A stretch of DNA of 64,000 nt from Allorhodopirellula heiligendammensis (GCF_007860105.1 NZ_SJPU01000002.1:669525-733524), one strand, 5' to 3'. Shown: positions 25,691 to 35,669, counted from the first letter of the stretch. Numbers and translations are program-made. Notes: a model not told the origin generated them from the sequence alone.

Positions 25691-28600
25691 TCATTTCGAA
25701 TCTGCTCGGAAGGACTTCATCGCCGTTTCGCCGCCTGTGCGAATTTCAATTAGGAAGCGAATCAGATCGGAGAACTGCTGCCGGTCATGGAGTTGATTGA
25801 CCAGTCCCGGCGGCATTGCAGACACGCTGACAGGAATGACGTCGTCGATGTCTTCCTGGGCGATCACGATTTCCTTGCCGCCCGCGGGTTCCCGGATTAC
25901 GAACTCGTCATCATCCTCGCGGACGGGGAAACCACGAAGCACCAAACCGTCGGCGGTGATCACGGATACCTGCTGAAAATCTTTGTGGATTTCTTGAGAC
26001 GGCTCCAGCACGGACTGTACCAGCATGGAATTGGTGATGCCGTCGCGAGCTTCAGCGAGATTAGGACCCAGTCGTGGGCCTGAGACGGGCTCGTGGCACT
26101 TGGCACACGAAATCGATGGATTGAAGAATAGCTCCGCCCCTCGTTTGGCATCTCCTTCGGCCATCGCTCGAGTCGCCAGATCGTGCGGCGAGATTTCCGC
26201 GAGCGTCTCAGCCAGTGAAATCGGTGGCTTGGCGTCCGCCGGGATCGCTTTGAGCTGAAGATTGTGAATCGACCAGTATTTATTAGGCGACACTCCGGTC
26301 TGGGTAACGCGGATGAACCGAACCAGTCCCGGACTATCCAGCTCGATCGACGTAACAGGCTTGTCGCCGTAGCCAACCGCCACCGGCCCATTCCAGGAGG
26401 ACCCGTCGGCGGAGACTTCCACGAGATAGCTGCGTGGAAAGTCCTGGTTCGAACCTCGCGTATCCAGTACCAGCGTCATCGCCCTAACGGGTTCAGGGAG
26501 TTCAACCGACAGCCACTGGCCTGGCTTCTGGACGGTGCCGGTATCCCAGCGAGTTTTTTCACTCGTGTCGATCGCCATTTCTAAATGTTCGCGATTATTG
26601 CTCGCATCGAGCTTCCACTGGGAACGGTCCTTGGTCTCGGGTGGGTCGTAGTAGTGTAGGTCTGCAAGAGTCCAGGGACCAATTCGAGAGGCTGACTCCT
26701 CTCGAACGCGTTCCACGTCTTGCGGTTGGATCATTGAACCTTCATTGTCCCAACTGTTACGGACATAGTTTGCCGCGTCCGCAATCCAGGCATCGTCGTT
26801 GGCGGCCAATGGCATCATCAGTCCATCGGCATAGGTTTTGTCGTCGACAGGACCGATCAAGCCTTGCAAGAGAATCCGGAGCAGTCGAGCTTTGTGCCCT
26901 TGGACGCGCGCCGATCCAGCTAAAGGAGGCGCTAAATGATCGCCGCCCTGCGGAGATGGATGTCCCTTACCATGTTCCCCGTGACAGGTCGTACAGAGTG
27001 TCGAGTAGATCACCTTCCCACGGAGAACCGATGCGGCGAGCGCTTCGTTGCGCTGAGCCATTTCAGCAATCTTTTTCTGTTCTGCCCGCAGGGCTTCCAT
27101 CCCCCGCCTATATTGCTCAGCGACAGAGGCGACGTTGGGGTTGGACTGGTTCGCCTCAACAATCCGCTGCGTGATCGCCTCACCATCAGGGTGCTGTCCC
27201 TGATTGACCGAGAGCAGTGTTTGCATCACGACGCCTGGGCTCGGGTCTTGAGCCAGGCGTTCGATAACATTGTTGAGACTGGTGTCGGTTGCCAGAAATG
27301 GTTCTGCCAACCGCATGGCGGCGGCACGAACGCGGGCGTCCGAATCAACGAATCCTTCCGCGAGAGACTCTACGGTGATCGCACCAAGTCCTTCGAGCGT
27401 CCAGTAGCCGTGCAATCGCCCCAATGGATCGTCACCTTGGTGAGCGAGTTCCTCTAATGCCGGAATAACGCTGTTGTCGCCATGCAGAATAATGAGCTTC
27501 TGAGCTTCATCACGCCACCATCCATTTGGATGATTAAGATGAGCCACAAGCTGCAGTGGAGATTCGTCGAGCATCCGTGGTTGAGGGCCACGTTCTGTCG
27601 ATTCATGATCAACGCGGTAGATGCGGCCACGCCCAATGTTCTTGTCCAATTCGTATTCTTCAACGATACCGCGCAGGTACGATCCCTCGCGGACCCACGC
27701 ACCTTCCTGAATGATACCGCGGTACATATCGACAAGGTACAGGCAACCGTCAGGTCCAGTGGCACTGTTGATCGGCCGAAAATTCGGGTCGCGAGCGGCA
27801 ATAAACTCCTGTTGATCATAGGCGTTTCGCAGCGTGATGCGGCCATTTTCATCGGTCACTTTGGCGCGTCGAATTAGGCGACCCACTGGTTCACAGAGAA
27901 TTAAGTCGCCGGCAAAGTCATTGGGCAGACGGTCACCGCGAAAGATGGATTGCCCGCAGACCCCCGTGAAGACATTGAGAGTGTTGTCGTCCCGAACGCG
28001 AGGCAGTCCGCCTTGAACATCCGGTACATTATCGATGGGATAGACTTCGCGAAATCCCGGTGCTTGTTCGCCCGGCAGGTCAATCTGTCCATAGACGATT
28101 GGCTGTTGAAACGCATACGCGGGGTTCTCGCCGCCTGCAGACGAGTAAAACATCCGGCCCACGTTATCTTGCGTCAGTCCCCACTGTCCGGCATTGTAGA
28201 TCAGCGGGCTACTGGTCACTTTGCCATCGGTGTAACGAAGTCGATAGCCGGTGTAGGTCGTGTAGATCCAGTTGTCGATATTCCAGACGAGGCCGCTGGG
28301 TTGATGTTCAAGATTGCCACCGCGGGGGCCGCCCTCATGCCAGAGTTCAACCTGATCGGCGACACCATCGTCATCGGTGTCTTGGTAACTTTTCAAGTCT
28401 AGCGTATTGGTTTCGCCAATGATGACGCGGTCGAGCAACGGCAATACCATTCGCGGTAGAACCAGGTTATCTGCGAACACCGTGTGTTTGTCGTAGACGC
28501 CGTCACCGTTGGTGTCCTCATGCCGAGACACGCGGCTGGTGGGTGCCAATTCGTTCGTGCCATCAATGTCCTGCATGTAGGTACGCATTTCGACGACGTA

Positions 28601-28828
28601 CATCCGTCCATTTCCATCCCAGACAATCGCGGCTGGTTCGGAAATCTCAGGTTCTGTGAGGACCGGGACCAAGGCAAACCCGGGCTGGATTTCCATCGTT
28701 GCCATCGACTCTTCGGGCGACAATGGTGGTGCCTGGGAACTGCCTTCCTCGGCAGCAACCCGGTTTGATGCAATGGCGAGGCCCAACAGAGCCAAGCAGA
28801 TGTTGAGGGATATTTGTGTGAGTTGCAT
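25691..28828 (-). CDS. PVC-type haem-binding CxxCH protein (membrane-bound dehydrogenase-like)
   Basis: 1045 aa. Signal peptide at residues 1-26. Residues about 40-410 form a six-bladed beta-propeller of the sorbosone-dehydrogenase-like PVC family (WDGNGRMYVVEMR, HQPSGLVWNIDNWIY, CLYLVDMYRGIIQ). HEAT-like helical repeats cover about 425-545. A first cytochrome c domain has CTTCHGEHGKG (612-616 for CTTCH). A discoidin-like F5/8 type C domain lies at about 735-862 (WLSVELPEPVRAMTLVLDTRG). A second haem site CAKCH is at 908-912, with a late methionine-bearing segment. The two-haem layout suggests a secreted quinone- or haem-linked dehydrogenase of sugars; the substrate is unknown. It is alone on the minus strand. 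Confidence 0.92.
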   Translation of the reverse strand: MQLTQISLNICLALLGLAIASNRVAAEEGSSQAPPLSPEESMATMEIQPGFALVPVLTEPEISEPAAIVWDGNGRMYVVEMRTYMQDIDGTNELAPTSRVSRHEDTNGDGVYDKHTVFADNLVLPRMVLPLLDRVIIGETNTLDLKSYQDTDDDGVADQVELWHEGGPRGGNLEHQPSGLVWNIDNWIYTTYTGYRLRYTDGKVTSSPLIYNAGQWGLTQDNVGRMFYSSAGGENPAYAFQQPIVYGQIDLPGEQAPGFREVYPIDNVPDVQGGLPRVRDDNTLNVFTGVCGQSIFRGDRLPNDFAGDLILCEPVGRLIRRAKVTDENGRITLRNAYDQQEFIAARDPNFRPINSATGPDGCLYLVDMYRGIIQEGAWVREGSYLRGIVEEYELDKNIGRGRIYRVDHESTERGPQPRMLDESPLQLVAHLNHPNGWWRDEAQKLIILHGDNSVIPALEELAHQGDDPLGRLHGYWTLEGLGAITVESLAEGFVDSDARVRAAAMRLAEPFLATDTSLNNVIERLAQDPSPGVVMQTLLSVNQGQHPDGEAITQRIVEANQSNPNVASVAEQYRRGMEALRAEQKKIAEMAQRNEALAASVLRGKVIYSTLCTTCHGEHGKGHPSPQGGDHLAPPLAGSARVQGHKARLLRILLQGLIGPVDDKTYADGLMMPLAANDDAWIADAANYVRNSWDNEGSMIQPQDVERVREESASRIGPWTLADLHYYDPPETKDRSQWKLDASNNREHLEMAIDTSEKTRWDTGTVQKPGQWLSVELPEPVRAMTLVLDTRGSNQDFPRSYLVEVSADGSSWNGPVAVGYGDKPVTSIELDSPGLVRFIRVTQTGVSPNKYWSIHNLQLKAIPADAKPPISLAETLAEISPHDLATRAMAEGDAKRGAELFFNPSISCAKCHEPVSGPRLGPNLAEARDGITNSMLVQSVLEPSQEIHKDFQQVSVITADGLVLRGFPVREDDDEFVIREPAGGKEIVIAQEDIDDVIPVSVSAMPPGLVNQLHDRQQFSDLIRFLIEIRTGGETAMKSFRADSK

Positions 28829-28864
28829 TATATTTCAGTCAATACGATGAGTACGGATCTATCC

Positions 28865-30103
28865 TCAGCTGTCTCGCCCCCGCCAGGCAATCTGTTGGCC
28901 ACACAGATGCATCACGAACGCGCACCACTGCAGAGTAAGAAACAGCCCAATGGCGACGGGATGGAGGAACGCCCCGGTGGGGCTCTGCGGAAGTTTCCAT
29001 GCCGCCACCCAGCGTGGCAGGTGACTGAGGAATATCGCTGCCACACTCACCAGAGCCGCAAACCAAATTGATATGCGGTGGTCCCCGGCAGCGTACTGCA
29101 CCAACGCATAGCCGAGAGTCACATAGGGCAGAAGACTCGCGCCAGCAAGCAGGATGGTGAACGGCACCAATAGCCGCCAGTTCGCGATGCCTTCGTGTGC
29201 ATTCTTGAGCATTCCTCTCACAACCTGAGCAGCACCGTGATACATCCGGCACGTTGCCAGACCAGCGCCATCGACACAGTCAGTCAACATGCCGTTCTGT
29301 CGATAGATTCGCGGCAGATGAATCCCATCGTGACGCGTCGCTCGGATCGCGGCGTGCGTTCCGCTGCGCTGGTACGCCTCGCGATCGGTGACGAACACCT
29401 GACCGCACCCCGCCGCGTAGCCCGGATCGGTTCTCGATCTCATCCGTGAAAAGGGCAGATAGCAGAGCAAGATGTAGTGCATCATGGGAATCAACATCTT
29501 TTCAGACAGCGACCCCGTCTCTTGATTCGGAAACGCGCTTAGAAGCGCGATTGGCTTGCCTTTCGCTGGCCCGGTCTCGGCGTACTGAGCCTTACGACGG
29601 GTCAACTGCTGTAGCGCCGTTGGTTTTAGTCGCACATCGGCATCGAGAAACAACAACAGGTCGAACTGAGCGGCTTCGGCCAGCCGGCAGCAGGCATGCT
29701 GCTTTCCGTTCCATCCGGCAGGCAGTTCCGGACTGGAGATCAGCCGCACGCGGGGATCCTGATCGGCAATCTGCTGGACAAGTTCGCCGGTTCCATCCAC
29801 CGAATCGTCGTCGAGCACAACCACTTCCAGCACGACGCCGGTATTGGCGAGGACCGCGTTGACGGTGCGGGTAATCCCAGTAGCTTCATTGCGAGCAGGG
29901 ATCAGCACCGATATGGAGGGTTCCTCCTCGGTGGGACTCAACTCACCGGCCCGCCACCGCAGAAACTGTGGCAGATTGCCAGCAAACATCAACGCAGCCA
30001 CGCTGGCGAGCAGCAGTGAAAGCAATGGCAGGACCCATAGCATCACGACCATGAACCAATCATTCACTCGATCGTCCCCCAAATTTATCTCCATGAGCGG
30101 CAT
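28865..30103 (-). CDS. Family-2 glycosyltransferase of a carotenoid cluster (CrtQ-like)
   Basis: 412 aa, start at the ATG at 30103 (AGAGG five bases upstream); it overlaps the acyltransferase end by 44 bases. An N-terminal membrane helix (VMLWVLPLLSLLLASVAALMF) precedes a GT-A domain: SVLIPARNE, EVVVLDDDSVDGT (the DxD region) and LLLFLDADVRLKP. Three or four C-terminal membrane helices follow. This layout is that of CrtQ, which glycosylates the carboxyl end of C30 carotenoic acids in staphyloxanthin synthesis. As last gene after acyltransferase, desaturase and aldehyde dehydrogenase, it most likely makes the carotenoid glucosyl ester in the inner membrane. That role is inference from family and context. 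Confidence 0.82.
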   Translation of the reverse strand: MPLMEINLGDDRVNDWFMVVMLWVLPLLSLLLASVAALMFAGNLPQFLRWRAGELSPTEEEPSISVLIPARNEATGITRTVNAVLANTGVVLEVVVLDDDSVDGTGELVQQIADQDPRVRLISSPELPAGWNGKQHACCRLAEAAQFDLLLFLDADVRLKPTALQQLTRRKAQYAETGPAKGKPIALLSAFPNQETGSLSEKMLIPMMHYILLCYLPFSRMRSRTDPGYAAGCGQVFVTDREAYQRSGTHAAIRATRHDGIHLPRIYRQNGMLTDCVDGAGLATCRMYHGAAQVVRGMLKNAHEGIANWRLLVPFTILLAGASLLPYVTLGYALVQYAAGDHRISIWFAALVSVAAIFLSHLPRWVAAWKLPQSPTGAFLHPVAIGLFLTLQWCAFVMHLCGQQIAWRGRDS

Positions 30104-30890
30104 CAAACCTCTTCAGCGAAAGCCATGATTTCAAGCGGCGTGCCCAGTCATAGGCTCCCGATGCACCTTGTTTCCCGTGCAGCAGGTTGTCGAACGGCTC
30201 GGCGGCACGGGCGATCGCGAGAGCAGCCAACTTCGTTTGGTTCTCACGCAGTCGGTGGGCCAGTTCGATCGTCCACTGAGATTTGGTTCGCGAAGGTGAC
30301 TCCCCTAGCGAAAACAACTCGCCGATTCTCAGTAAACATACTGGCAGACGTTCATCCCAAAATGCGTACTCGAGGGCGAGTGGCACCACCAATCCGCGAT
30401 CCAATTTTGAGCATAGGTGAGCGAGTCCTGGCATCAGGGCAGCGTCGTGATCACGGGCATCGGCGAAACGTCCCTCCGGTGTCAGCCAAAGCGCGGTGGC
30501 CGGTCGCTGTAGCAGCTCGCCGGTCGTTTTGAGAAAATCAGCCGCGCCGCGACTGGAGTTCAGGTCAACACCGAAAAAACCGAGCTTGGATAGCACCTTG
30601 TATTTCTCCAACGCAATCGCGTCGATCGGTGCATACAGCTGGCGAGGCGCCAGTAATCTGTGGTTAATGAAGTGTGCGATCATCGGATCCCACCACGATG
30701 GATGGTTGCAATACACGATCATCGGCACAGCCATATCACCACAAATCGCCGTCCCCGTGGTGCGACGGGCTCCGGCATCATCTCGCGCTACCGCGATCGC
30801 ATGAAAGTGGCGTTTCAAATAGGAATCGAGAAACCGGTGAAAGCCATTCTGAAACCAGGCGGCAGGGACGGGCGCGAGTTCTGAATTCAC
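30060..30890 (-). CDS. PlsC-type acyltransferase of a carotenoid cluster
   Basis: 276 aa, start GTG at 30890 overlapping the desaturase stop as GTGA. It has the acyltransferase motifs: NHPSWWDP (the HX4D catalytic pair), GVDLNSSRG and LTPEGRFAD. Known relatives transfer acyl groups to lysophospholipids; in staphyloxanthin-type pathways an acyltransferase (CrtO) esterifies the sugar of the glycosyl carotenoid. Here it sits between the desaturase and the glycosyltransferase, both on the same transcript, so acylation of the glycosylated carotenoid is the likeliest job, though CrtO itself belongs to another family. Peripheral membrane protein, no signal peptide. Confidence 0.82.
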   Translation of the reverse strand: MNSELAPVPAAWFQNGFHRFLDSYLKRHFHAIAVARDDAGARRTTGTAICGDMAVPMIVYCNHPSWWDPMIAHFINHRLLAPRQLYAPIDAIALEKYKVLSKLGFFGVDLNSSRGAADFLKTTGELLQRPATALWLTPEGRFADARDHDAALMPGLAHLCSKLDRGLVVPLALEYAFWDERLPVCLLRIGELFSLGESPSRTKSQWTIELAHRLRENQTKLAALAIARAAEPFDNLLHGKQGASGAYDWARRLKSWLSLKRFDAAHGDKFGGRSSE

Positions 30891-32500
30891 GCGGTCGAGC
30901 CCACAGTTGCCATATCAAGTCGCCCAGCACGGGCATCCTGGTCGAGCGAATCCGCTGCGATCCAACCGCTCATCAACACCATCGGCATCCCCGGACCCGG
31001 ATGCGCCGCACCGCCAGCGAGATACAGACCTGGCACATCTTTGCGGCGATTGCCCGGCTTGAAGGCACCGGTGAATTTACCGTGGCTGGCGAGACCATAG
31101 ATGGCACCATTGAGCACGCGGTAGCGGTTGTGAATATCTTCCGGAGTCAGCGAGTCCTCAGTCACGATGGCATCCCGGATGCCATCCATGCCCGCCGTCC
31201 GCTCGAGTTTGTCGAGAATCACCTCGCGGTAGTGAGGCAACATCGCTTTCCAGTCGTGCCGGCTGCGGAGGTACGGCGTATGCACGAGGATATACAGTGC
31301 TTCGCCGCCCGCGGGGGCAACGCCTGGTTCTGAAACCGAAGGCGCACAAACGTAAGCCGTGGGGTCGGGCGCGAGCTCGCCGCGACGATAAATGTGATCA
31401 AACTCGTCTTTCGGATCCTTAGAGAACACGAAATTGTGATGTAGCAACTGGTCGTAACGGCGATTCAGACCCAGATAAAGGACCACGCCACTGCACGCTG
31501 CCTCGTAGTTCTGTTTGCGCTCAAACGCTTTGGCCGCAGGCGTACCCTGCAGGAGTTCACGGTAGGTCCGAACGGCGTCGCAGTTACTGACCACGGCGTC
31601 ACATGGAATCGTTTCGCCACCGGCAGTGACCACACCCTGGACGCCGGATGCAGCAGTTTGAATTTCCAAGATATCGGTACAGGTGCGGATCTCGACACCG
31701 AGTTCGCATGCGAGTTTTGCTAGCGCCTCGGGGACGGCACGGGTACCGCCGAGGGGATACCAGATGCCTTCCTCGGTCTGCATGTGAGCGATGCTGCAGA
31801 GCACTGCGGGTGACGCATAGGGTGACGAGCCCACGTACTGCGTGAAGTGATCCATCATCTGAGATACGCGATGCTCAGGCACATGCGAACGCACCACCGA
31901 TGCCACGCTGCGCCCCATTCTCAACGACAGCACGTCTTTCAGAACGGCGGCTGAGAAAGCGCCTCCCACTTCCATCGTATCGGCAAGACCGCCGATCGAA
32001 CGCCAAAAGAAGAAGCGGTCGGAGACACCGTGGAGCTGCTCGCTGACGCGAATGAATTTCTCGTATCCGTCTGCGGCGGAGTCATTGCCTGTGAACTCGC
32101 GCAGGTGCTGCTTCATCGCGTCGACGTCAGCGACGAGATCAAGCACGGTATTTTCAGTGGTATTCGCTGCCGATGTGCCTTCGAAAAAACACCGCCATTG
32201 CGGATCGAGCGGCACCATCTCGAGATAATCGTCCAGATTTCGATCGGCTTCCGCGAAAACTCTTCTTAACACACTCGGCAAGGTCAGGATCGTCGGACCC
32301 ATGTCGAACCGGTAGCCCTCTGTATGCAGCACTGCCGCCTTACCACCCACCCATTCGTTTTTCTCACATAACGTGACGCGGTGACCTCGGGCCGCCAACA
32401 CACAGGCAGACGATAGCCCCGCCAAACCTCCTCCAATGACCACCACATGTTGGGGGGCAGTGGTGGCAGGGGAGGACTGTGGTTGCTCGGACGCGATCAT
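30887..32500 (-). CDS. Carotenoid desaturase/oxidase (CrtI/CrtN/CrtP family)
   Basis: 537 aa from the ATG at 32500; a GTG at 32515 is an alternative, and neither has a strong ribosome-binding site. The dinucleotide-binding motif VVVIGGGLAGLSSACVLAARG near residue 19 binds FAD, and the CrtI-family C-terminal signature GLYLAGGAAHPGPGMPMVLMSG is present. HxxGP-like DMGPTILTLPS follows. CrtN desaturates dehydrosqualene or squalene, and CrtP oxidises the terminal methyl; the aldehyde dehydrogenase next door argues for a CrtP-like oxidation in this cluster. Sequence alone does not separate the two. It acts at the membrane. Confidence 0.88.
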   Translation of the reverse strand: MIASEQPQSSPATTAPQHVVVIGGGLAGLSSACVLAARGHRVTLCEKNEWVGGKAAVLHTEGYRFDMGPTILTLPSVLRRVFAEADRNLDDYLEMVPLDPQWRCFFEGTSAANTTENTVLDLVADVDAMKQHLREFTGNDSAADGYEKFIRVSEQLHGVSDRFFFWRSIGGLADTMEVGGAFSAAVLKDVLSLRMGRSVASVVRSHVPEHRVSQMMDHFTQYVGSSPYASPAVLCSIAHMQTEEGIWYPLGGTRAVPEALAKLACELGVEIRTCTDILEIQTAASGVQGVVTAGGETIPCDAVVSNCDAVRTYRELLQGTPAAKAFERKQNYEAACSGVVLYLGLNRRYDQLLHHNFVFSKDPKDEFDHIYRRGELAPDPTAYVCAPSVSEPGVAPAGGEALYILVHTPYLRSRHDWKAMLPHYREVILDKLERTAGMDGIRDAIVTEDSLTPEDIHNRYRVLNGAIYGLASHGKFTGAFKPGNRRKDVPGLYLAGGAAHPGPGMPMVLMSGWIAADSLDQDARAGRLDMATVGSTA

Positions 32501-32546
32501 GAGACGGGAGTGCACTCGAGAGGGGAAGACGAATCAATGCCACGAC

Positions 32547-33950
32547 TCACTGTTTTACCCGACCTCGCCGGCGAACGGCAGAGGTAAGTCGGCGCAGTCC
32601 CGCGATTCGCTCGCGAAAACCGCTGCCATGGTTCCACTGCATCACGCCGGTCAAGAGTTCGGCATCGGTATCCCGCCGTGGCGAAAGATGCGGGGCGATG
32701 CGGCCTGAGCGTGTCGAAATCACTCGTGGGGTTGTCATGGCTAGCAATCCTTCGGGACCGCGAGTGACCCCAAAGCCGCTCTCTCGGCGACCACCGAAAG
32801 GAAGCCGCGGGTCCGCCGTCGGTGCCACTAAATCATTGATCGTTACCGAACCGACATCGAGTTGTCCGGCAACGGTAGCGGCGGCATTGGCACTTCCAAA
32901 CACGGATGCTGCCAGCCGATAGCGACAATCGTTGACCTGCGCCACCGTAGCGTCAAGCGAGTCCATTGGCAGCAGTGACAACACGGGAGCGAATAGATCG
33001 GTCTGCAGAACAGCGTGGTCGTCGGGAACTCGCGTGAGTACGACCGGATGCATGGCTCCGCTCCGACGGAGTTCGGCCGGGTCAAATCGCCCAATTCGAT
33101 CCACGCTGCCGGCATCGAGCGCAGCGGTGATCATGCCAACAACGGTCTCGCGGGCAGCTGGATGGACAATCACGGGCGGACAGACGCTCAGGCATGCCAC
33201 CAGCTCGTCCACCCAGGGGGGCTCGTCGCGGCCGCGCACATACATGACACGCCGCGGACCGATACAAGATGCTCCACTGTTGAACGTCAGCCCGAACCGG
33301 ATCGCGTTGATCACTCGGTGATGGTCGGCGTCGCCGAGAACAATGACCGCATCGACCCCGGACAGTTCCATGATGGCAGGTGTCAATTGTTCCGAAGTTT
33401 GTCGTAATACTGCTCGCCCGGTACTCGCCGCTCCCGTCAGAACGACGAGGTCCACGCCCTCGTCAATCGCGTTTTTCGCCGCCTCAGTCGTGGAATCCAG
33501 CAGTTGGAGAGCTTCCGCTGGCACGCCCGCTCGGCGAAATGCGTCAACCCACTCCGCGACGACCGCGGTGGTTCCCGGGGCGGGTTTGAGCTGGACCTGA
33601 TTGCCTGCCGCGAGTGCCTGGGCAGTCTGCACGGCGGCTAGGAAAATCGGGTAGTTCCACGCCCCGAGGATCAAAACCTTACCCCACGGCTGTCGCTGGA
33701 CGACGCTTCGCACGCCCCACATCCACATCGGCCGCCCGGCAAGACCGACCTGGCGGTCGGCTAGTTGGCGGGGGCCGTGACGGGCGATCCACAGCAACGC
33801 ATCGCACAGGGGAATCAGTTCCGACGCTACCGTCTCGGCATCGTCGCGACGCTGGTCACTGTGGGATTTCCTAATCAGCTGATCGGCCGAGCGAGCGAGC
33901 TCATGACGCGCCTGGCCCACGATTCGGCATCGATCCCGCGTCGACCGCAT
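32547..33950 (-). CDS. Aldehyde dehydrogenase of a carotenoid cluster
   Basis: 467 aa from the ATG at 33950; a TTG 14 codons upstream is open too. The NAD(P)-dependent ALDH marks are present: LILGAWNYP, QLKPAPGT, VLTGAASTGRAVL, the general base Glu in MELSGVD, the nucleophilic Cys in FNSGASCIG and FGGRRESGFG. In C30 carotenoid pathways such an enzyme turns the terminal aldehyde into the carboxylic acid before glycosylation. It is the first gene of the operon (ALDH, desaturase, acyltransferase, glycosyltransferase). A stretch near the end (GVMQWNHGSGF, then Arg-rich) is unusual for the family. Confidence 0.87.
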   Translation of the reverse strand: MRSTRDRCRIVGQARHELARSADQLIRKSHSDQRRDDAETVASELIPLCDALLWIARHGPRQLADRQVGLAGRPMWMWGVRSVVQRQPWGKVLILGAWNYPIFLAAVQTAQALAAGNQVQLKPAPGTTAVVAEWVDAFRRAGVPAEALQLLDSTTEAAKNAIDEGVDLVVLTGAASTGRAVLRQTSEQLTPAIMELSGVDAVIVLGDADHHRVINAIRFGLTFNSGASCIGPRRVMYVRGRDEPPWVDELVACLSVCPPVIVHPAARETVVGMITAALDAGSVDRIGRFDPAELRRSGAMHPVVLTRVPDDHAVLQTDLFAPVLSLLPMDSLDATVAQVNDCRYRLAASVFGSANAAATVAGQLDVGSVTINDLVAPTADPRLPFGGRRESGFGVTRGPEGLLAMTTPRVISTRSGRIAPHLSPRRDTDAELLTGVMQWNHGSGFRERIAGLRRLTSAVRRRGRVKQ

Positions 33951-34054
33951 AGCCCAAAGCGGCGGTTCGTGATAATTTGTCGCTCGTGTCAATTCGTTCT
34001 CTTCAGGTTGGAAAACCGGGTGACAGCCAATCCTACCAGCCCAGCTAGCTGCCC

Positions 34055-35218
34055 GTGAGTGTCCGGAATCAATTGTTGCCGGGCGTAATCGGTCAATCTC
34101 CCGCCATGCGCGAAGTCGATCGCGTGACCCGCAAGGTCGCCGTCAGTAATGCATCGGTGCTCATTTTAGGGGAGACCGGCACGGGTAAGGAACTCGTTGC
34201 CTCGGCGATCCATCAGCTGAGCCACCGCAGTGGTGGGCCGTTCGTCAAGGTGAATTGTGGTGCGCTGAGTGAAAGTTTGCTCGAGAGCGAGCTTTTCGGT
34301 CACGTACGCGGTTCATTCACCGGTGCAATCGCCAACCGGGCCGGACGTTTCGAAGCCGCCGATGGTGGGTCGATCTTCCTCGACGAGATCAATTCGACGA
34401 CCATGACCCTGCAGGTCAAACTGCTGCGCGTGCTCCAGGAAAAGGAATTTGAGCGGGTTGGTGACACTGCCACTCATCGCACAGACGCCCGCGTGATCGC
34501 AGCAAGTAATCGGGACCTAATGAGACAGGTCCACAACGATCGATTTCGCGAGGATTTGTATTGGCGGCTCAACGTCGTCCCGATCGAAATCCCTGCGCTG
34601 CGGCACCGCCGCGATGATATCCCGGCGCTCGTTTCGTTCTTTTTAGATTACTACAATGAAGTCAACGATCGGTATGTAACCCATATCGAACCGGCCGTGA
34701 TGCTTGCTCTGCAGGATTATCATTGGCCCGGCAACGTCCGCGAGCTGCAGAACTATATCGAGCGTGCGGTTGTCATGAGCGACACCGACGAATTGACGCT
34801 CGATCTGTTACCCGTCTGCGTCACCAGCGGTGAACCGCTCGTCGCCAGATTCCCCGAGTCATTTGCAGCTGGCGGGCCGCTCGATCCAGAACAACCAATG
34901 CGATCGCCGGGCGATCACGAGGCGATCGGGGAGCATCCGGGTTCGCCACAGCGTTCCCCCGAGCCCGCGGTCAGTCCAGCTGCGTATGTCGATCGGATGG
35001 ACGTGAAAACACTCACCCGGTTCGTCGTTTCACGCGGTCTCTCGGAGGCAGATGAAGAGGAGAACGTGCACGCTTCCGTTGTCGACCAAATTGAAAAGGA
35101 ACTGATCTCGCAAGTGCTCGCTCAGTGCGGCGGAGTCCAAACCAAGGCTGCGGCAAGATTGGGAATGAACCGGAATACCCTCTATAAGAAGATTAAGCAG
35201 TACGACTTGGACAAATGA
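34055..35218 (+). CDS. Sigma-54-dependent transcription activator lacking a receiver domain
   Basis: 387 aa, GTG start at 34055. It begins directly with the AAA+ domain: Walker A GETGTGKE (39-46), GSFTGA (86-91, the sigma-54-binding loop, usually GAFTGA), Walker B GSIFLDE (105-111) and the sensor region (RVIAASNRDL, WPGNVRELQNYIERAV). After a proline-rich linker comes a Fis-type helix-turn-helix at the end (KAAARLGMNRNTLYKKIKQY). No receiver, GAF or PAS domain is present, so it must be controlled by its amount or by a separate protein. It is divergent from the carotenoid operon across about 100 bp and may regulate it. I saw no -24/-12 sigma-54 promoter in that gap. Confidence 0.92.
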   Translation: MSVRNQLLPGVIGQSPAMREVDRVTRKVAVSNASVLILGETGTGKELVASAIHQLSHRSGGPFVKVNCGALSESLLESELFGHVRGSFTGAIANRAGRFEAADGGSIFLDEINSTTMTLQVKLLRVLQEKEFERVGDTATHRTDARVIAASNRDLMRQVHNDRFREDLYWRLNVVPIEIPALRHRRDDIPALVSFFLDYYNEVNDRYVTHIEPAVMLALQDYHWPGNVRELQNYIERAVVMSDTDELTLDLLPVCVTSGEPLVARFPESFAAGGPLDPEQPMRSPGDHEAIGEHPGSPQRSPEPAVSPAAYVDRMDVKTLTRFVVSRGLSEADEEENVHASVVDQIEKELISQVLAQCGGVQTKAAARLGMNRNTLYKKIKQYDLDK

Positions 35219-35669
35219 GTAGCGGGAAGACCACACCCCGCACCGGTTCCGATCACAATTTCAGCGGCGGAAATGGATCCGATTGATGCAAGCTGGCGGG
35301 TCGATGCCACGGGACCATGTCGCAGTCGGTCAGCGTCCTATGGCCGCTCCAGCCGCCCAGTTGATGCCCCGCCACAGCGTTTTTGTCATCACAAATCCTC
35401 GAGTCGTCTGCGGGGTGCTAACCCAAGCGACGCGATCGTAACGATCGACTTTTACCGCCGAGAGATTTTGAACCTGTGAAGCTGCGGACTTGCGGCAAAA
35501 CCATGTTAAGCGTTTTTCAACATGGCGAAGAACGGTTCAGCGTGAGTGGCAGGCAAACCGACTGTACAACCAGCGCGAGTTTTGAACCACGACAGACGCG
35601 AACCACGCGAAAGTCAGGGGCGGTCCATTTCATATCCTTCGTGGTTGAATGATGCGACTGAAGAACGAT
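35219..35669. other. 451-bp gap between convergent genes
   Basis: No convincing gene or family hit is seen. It holds a short inverted repeat (CGATCGT-A-ACGATCG near 35435-35450) that could belong to a terminator. Confidence 0.4.

Noticed and set aside
33951..34054. Sigma-54 (-24/-12) promoter between the ALDH and activator genes
   Set aside because: No TGGC-N7-TGC-like spacing was found on either strand by eye.
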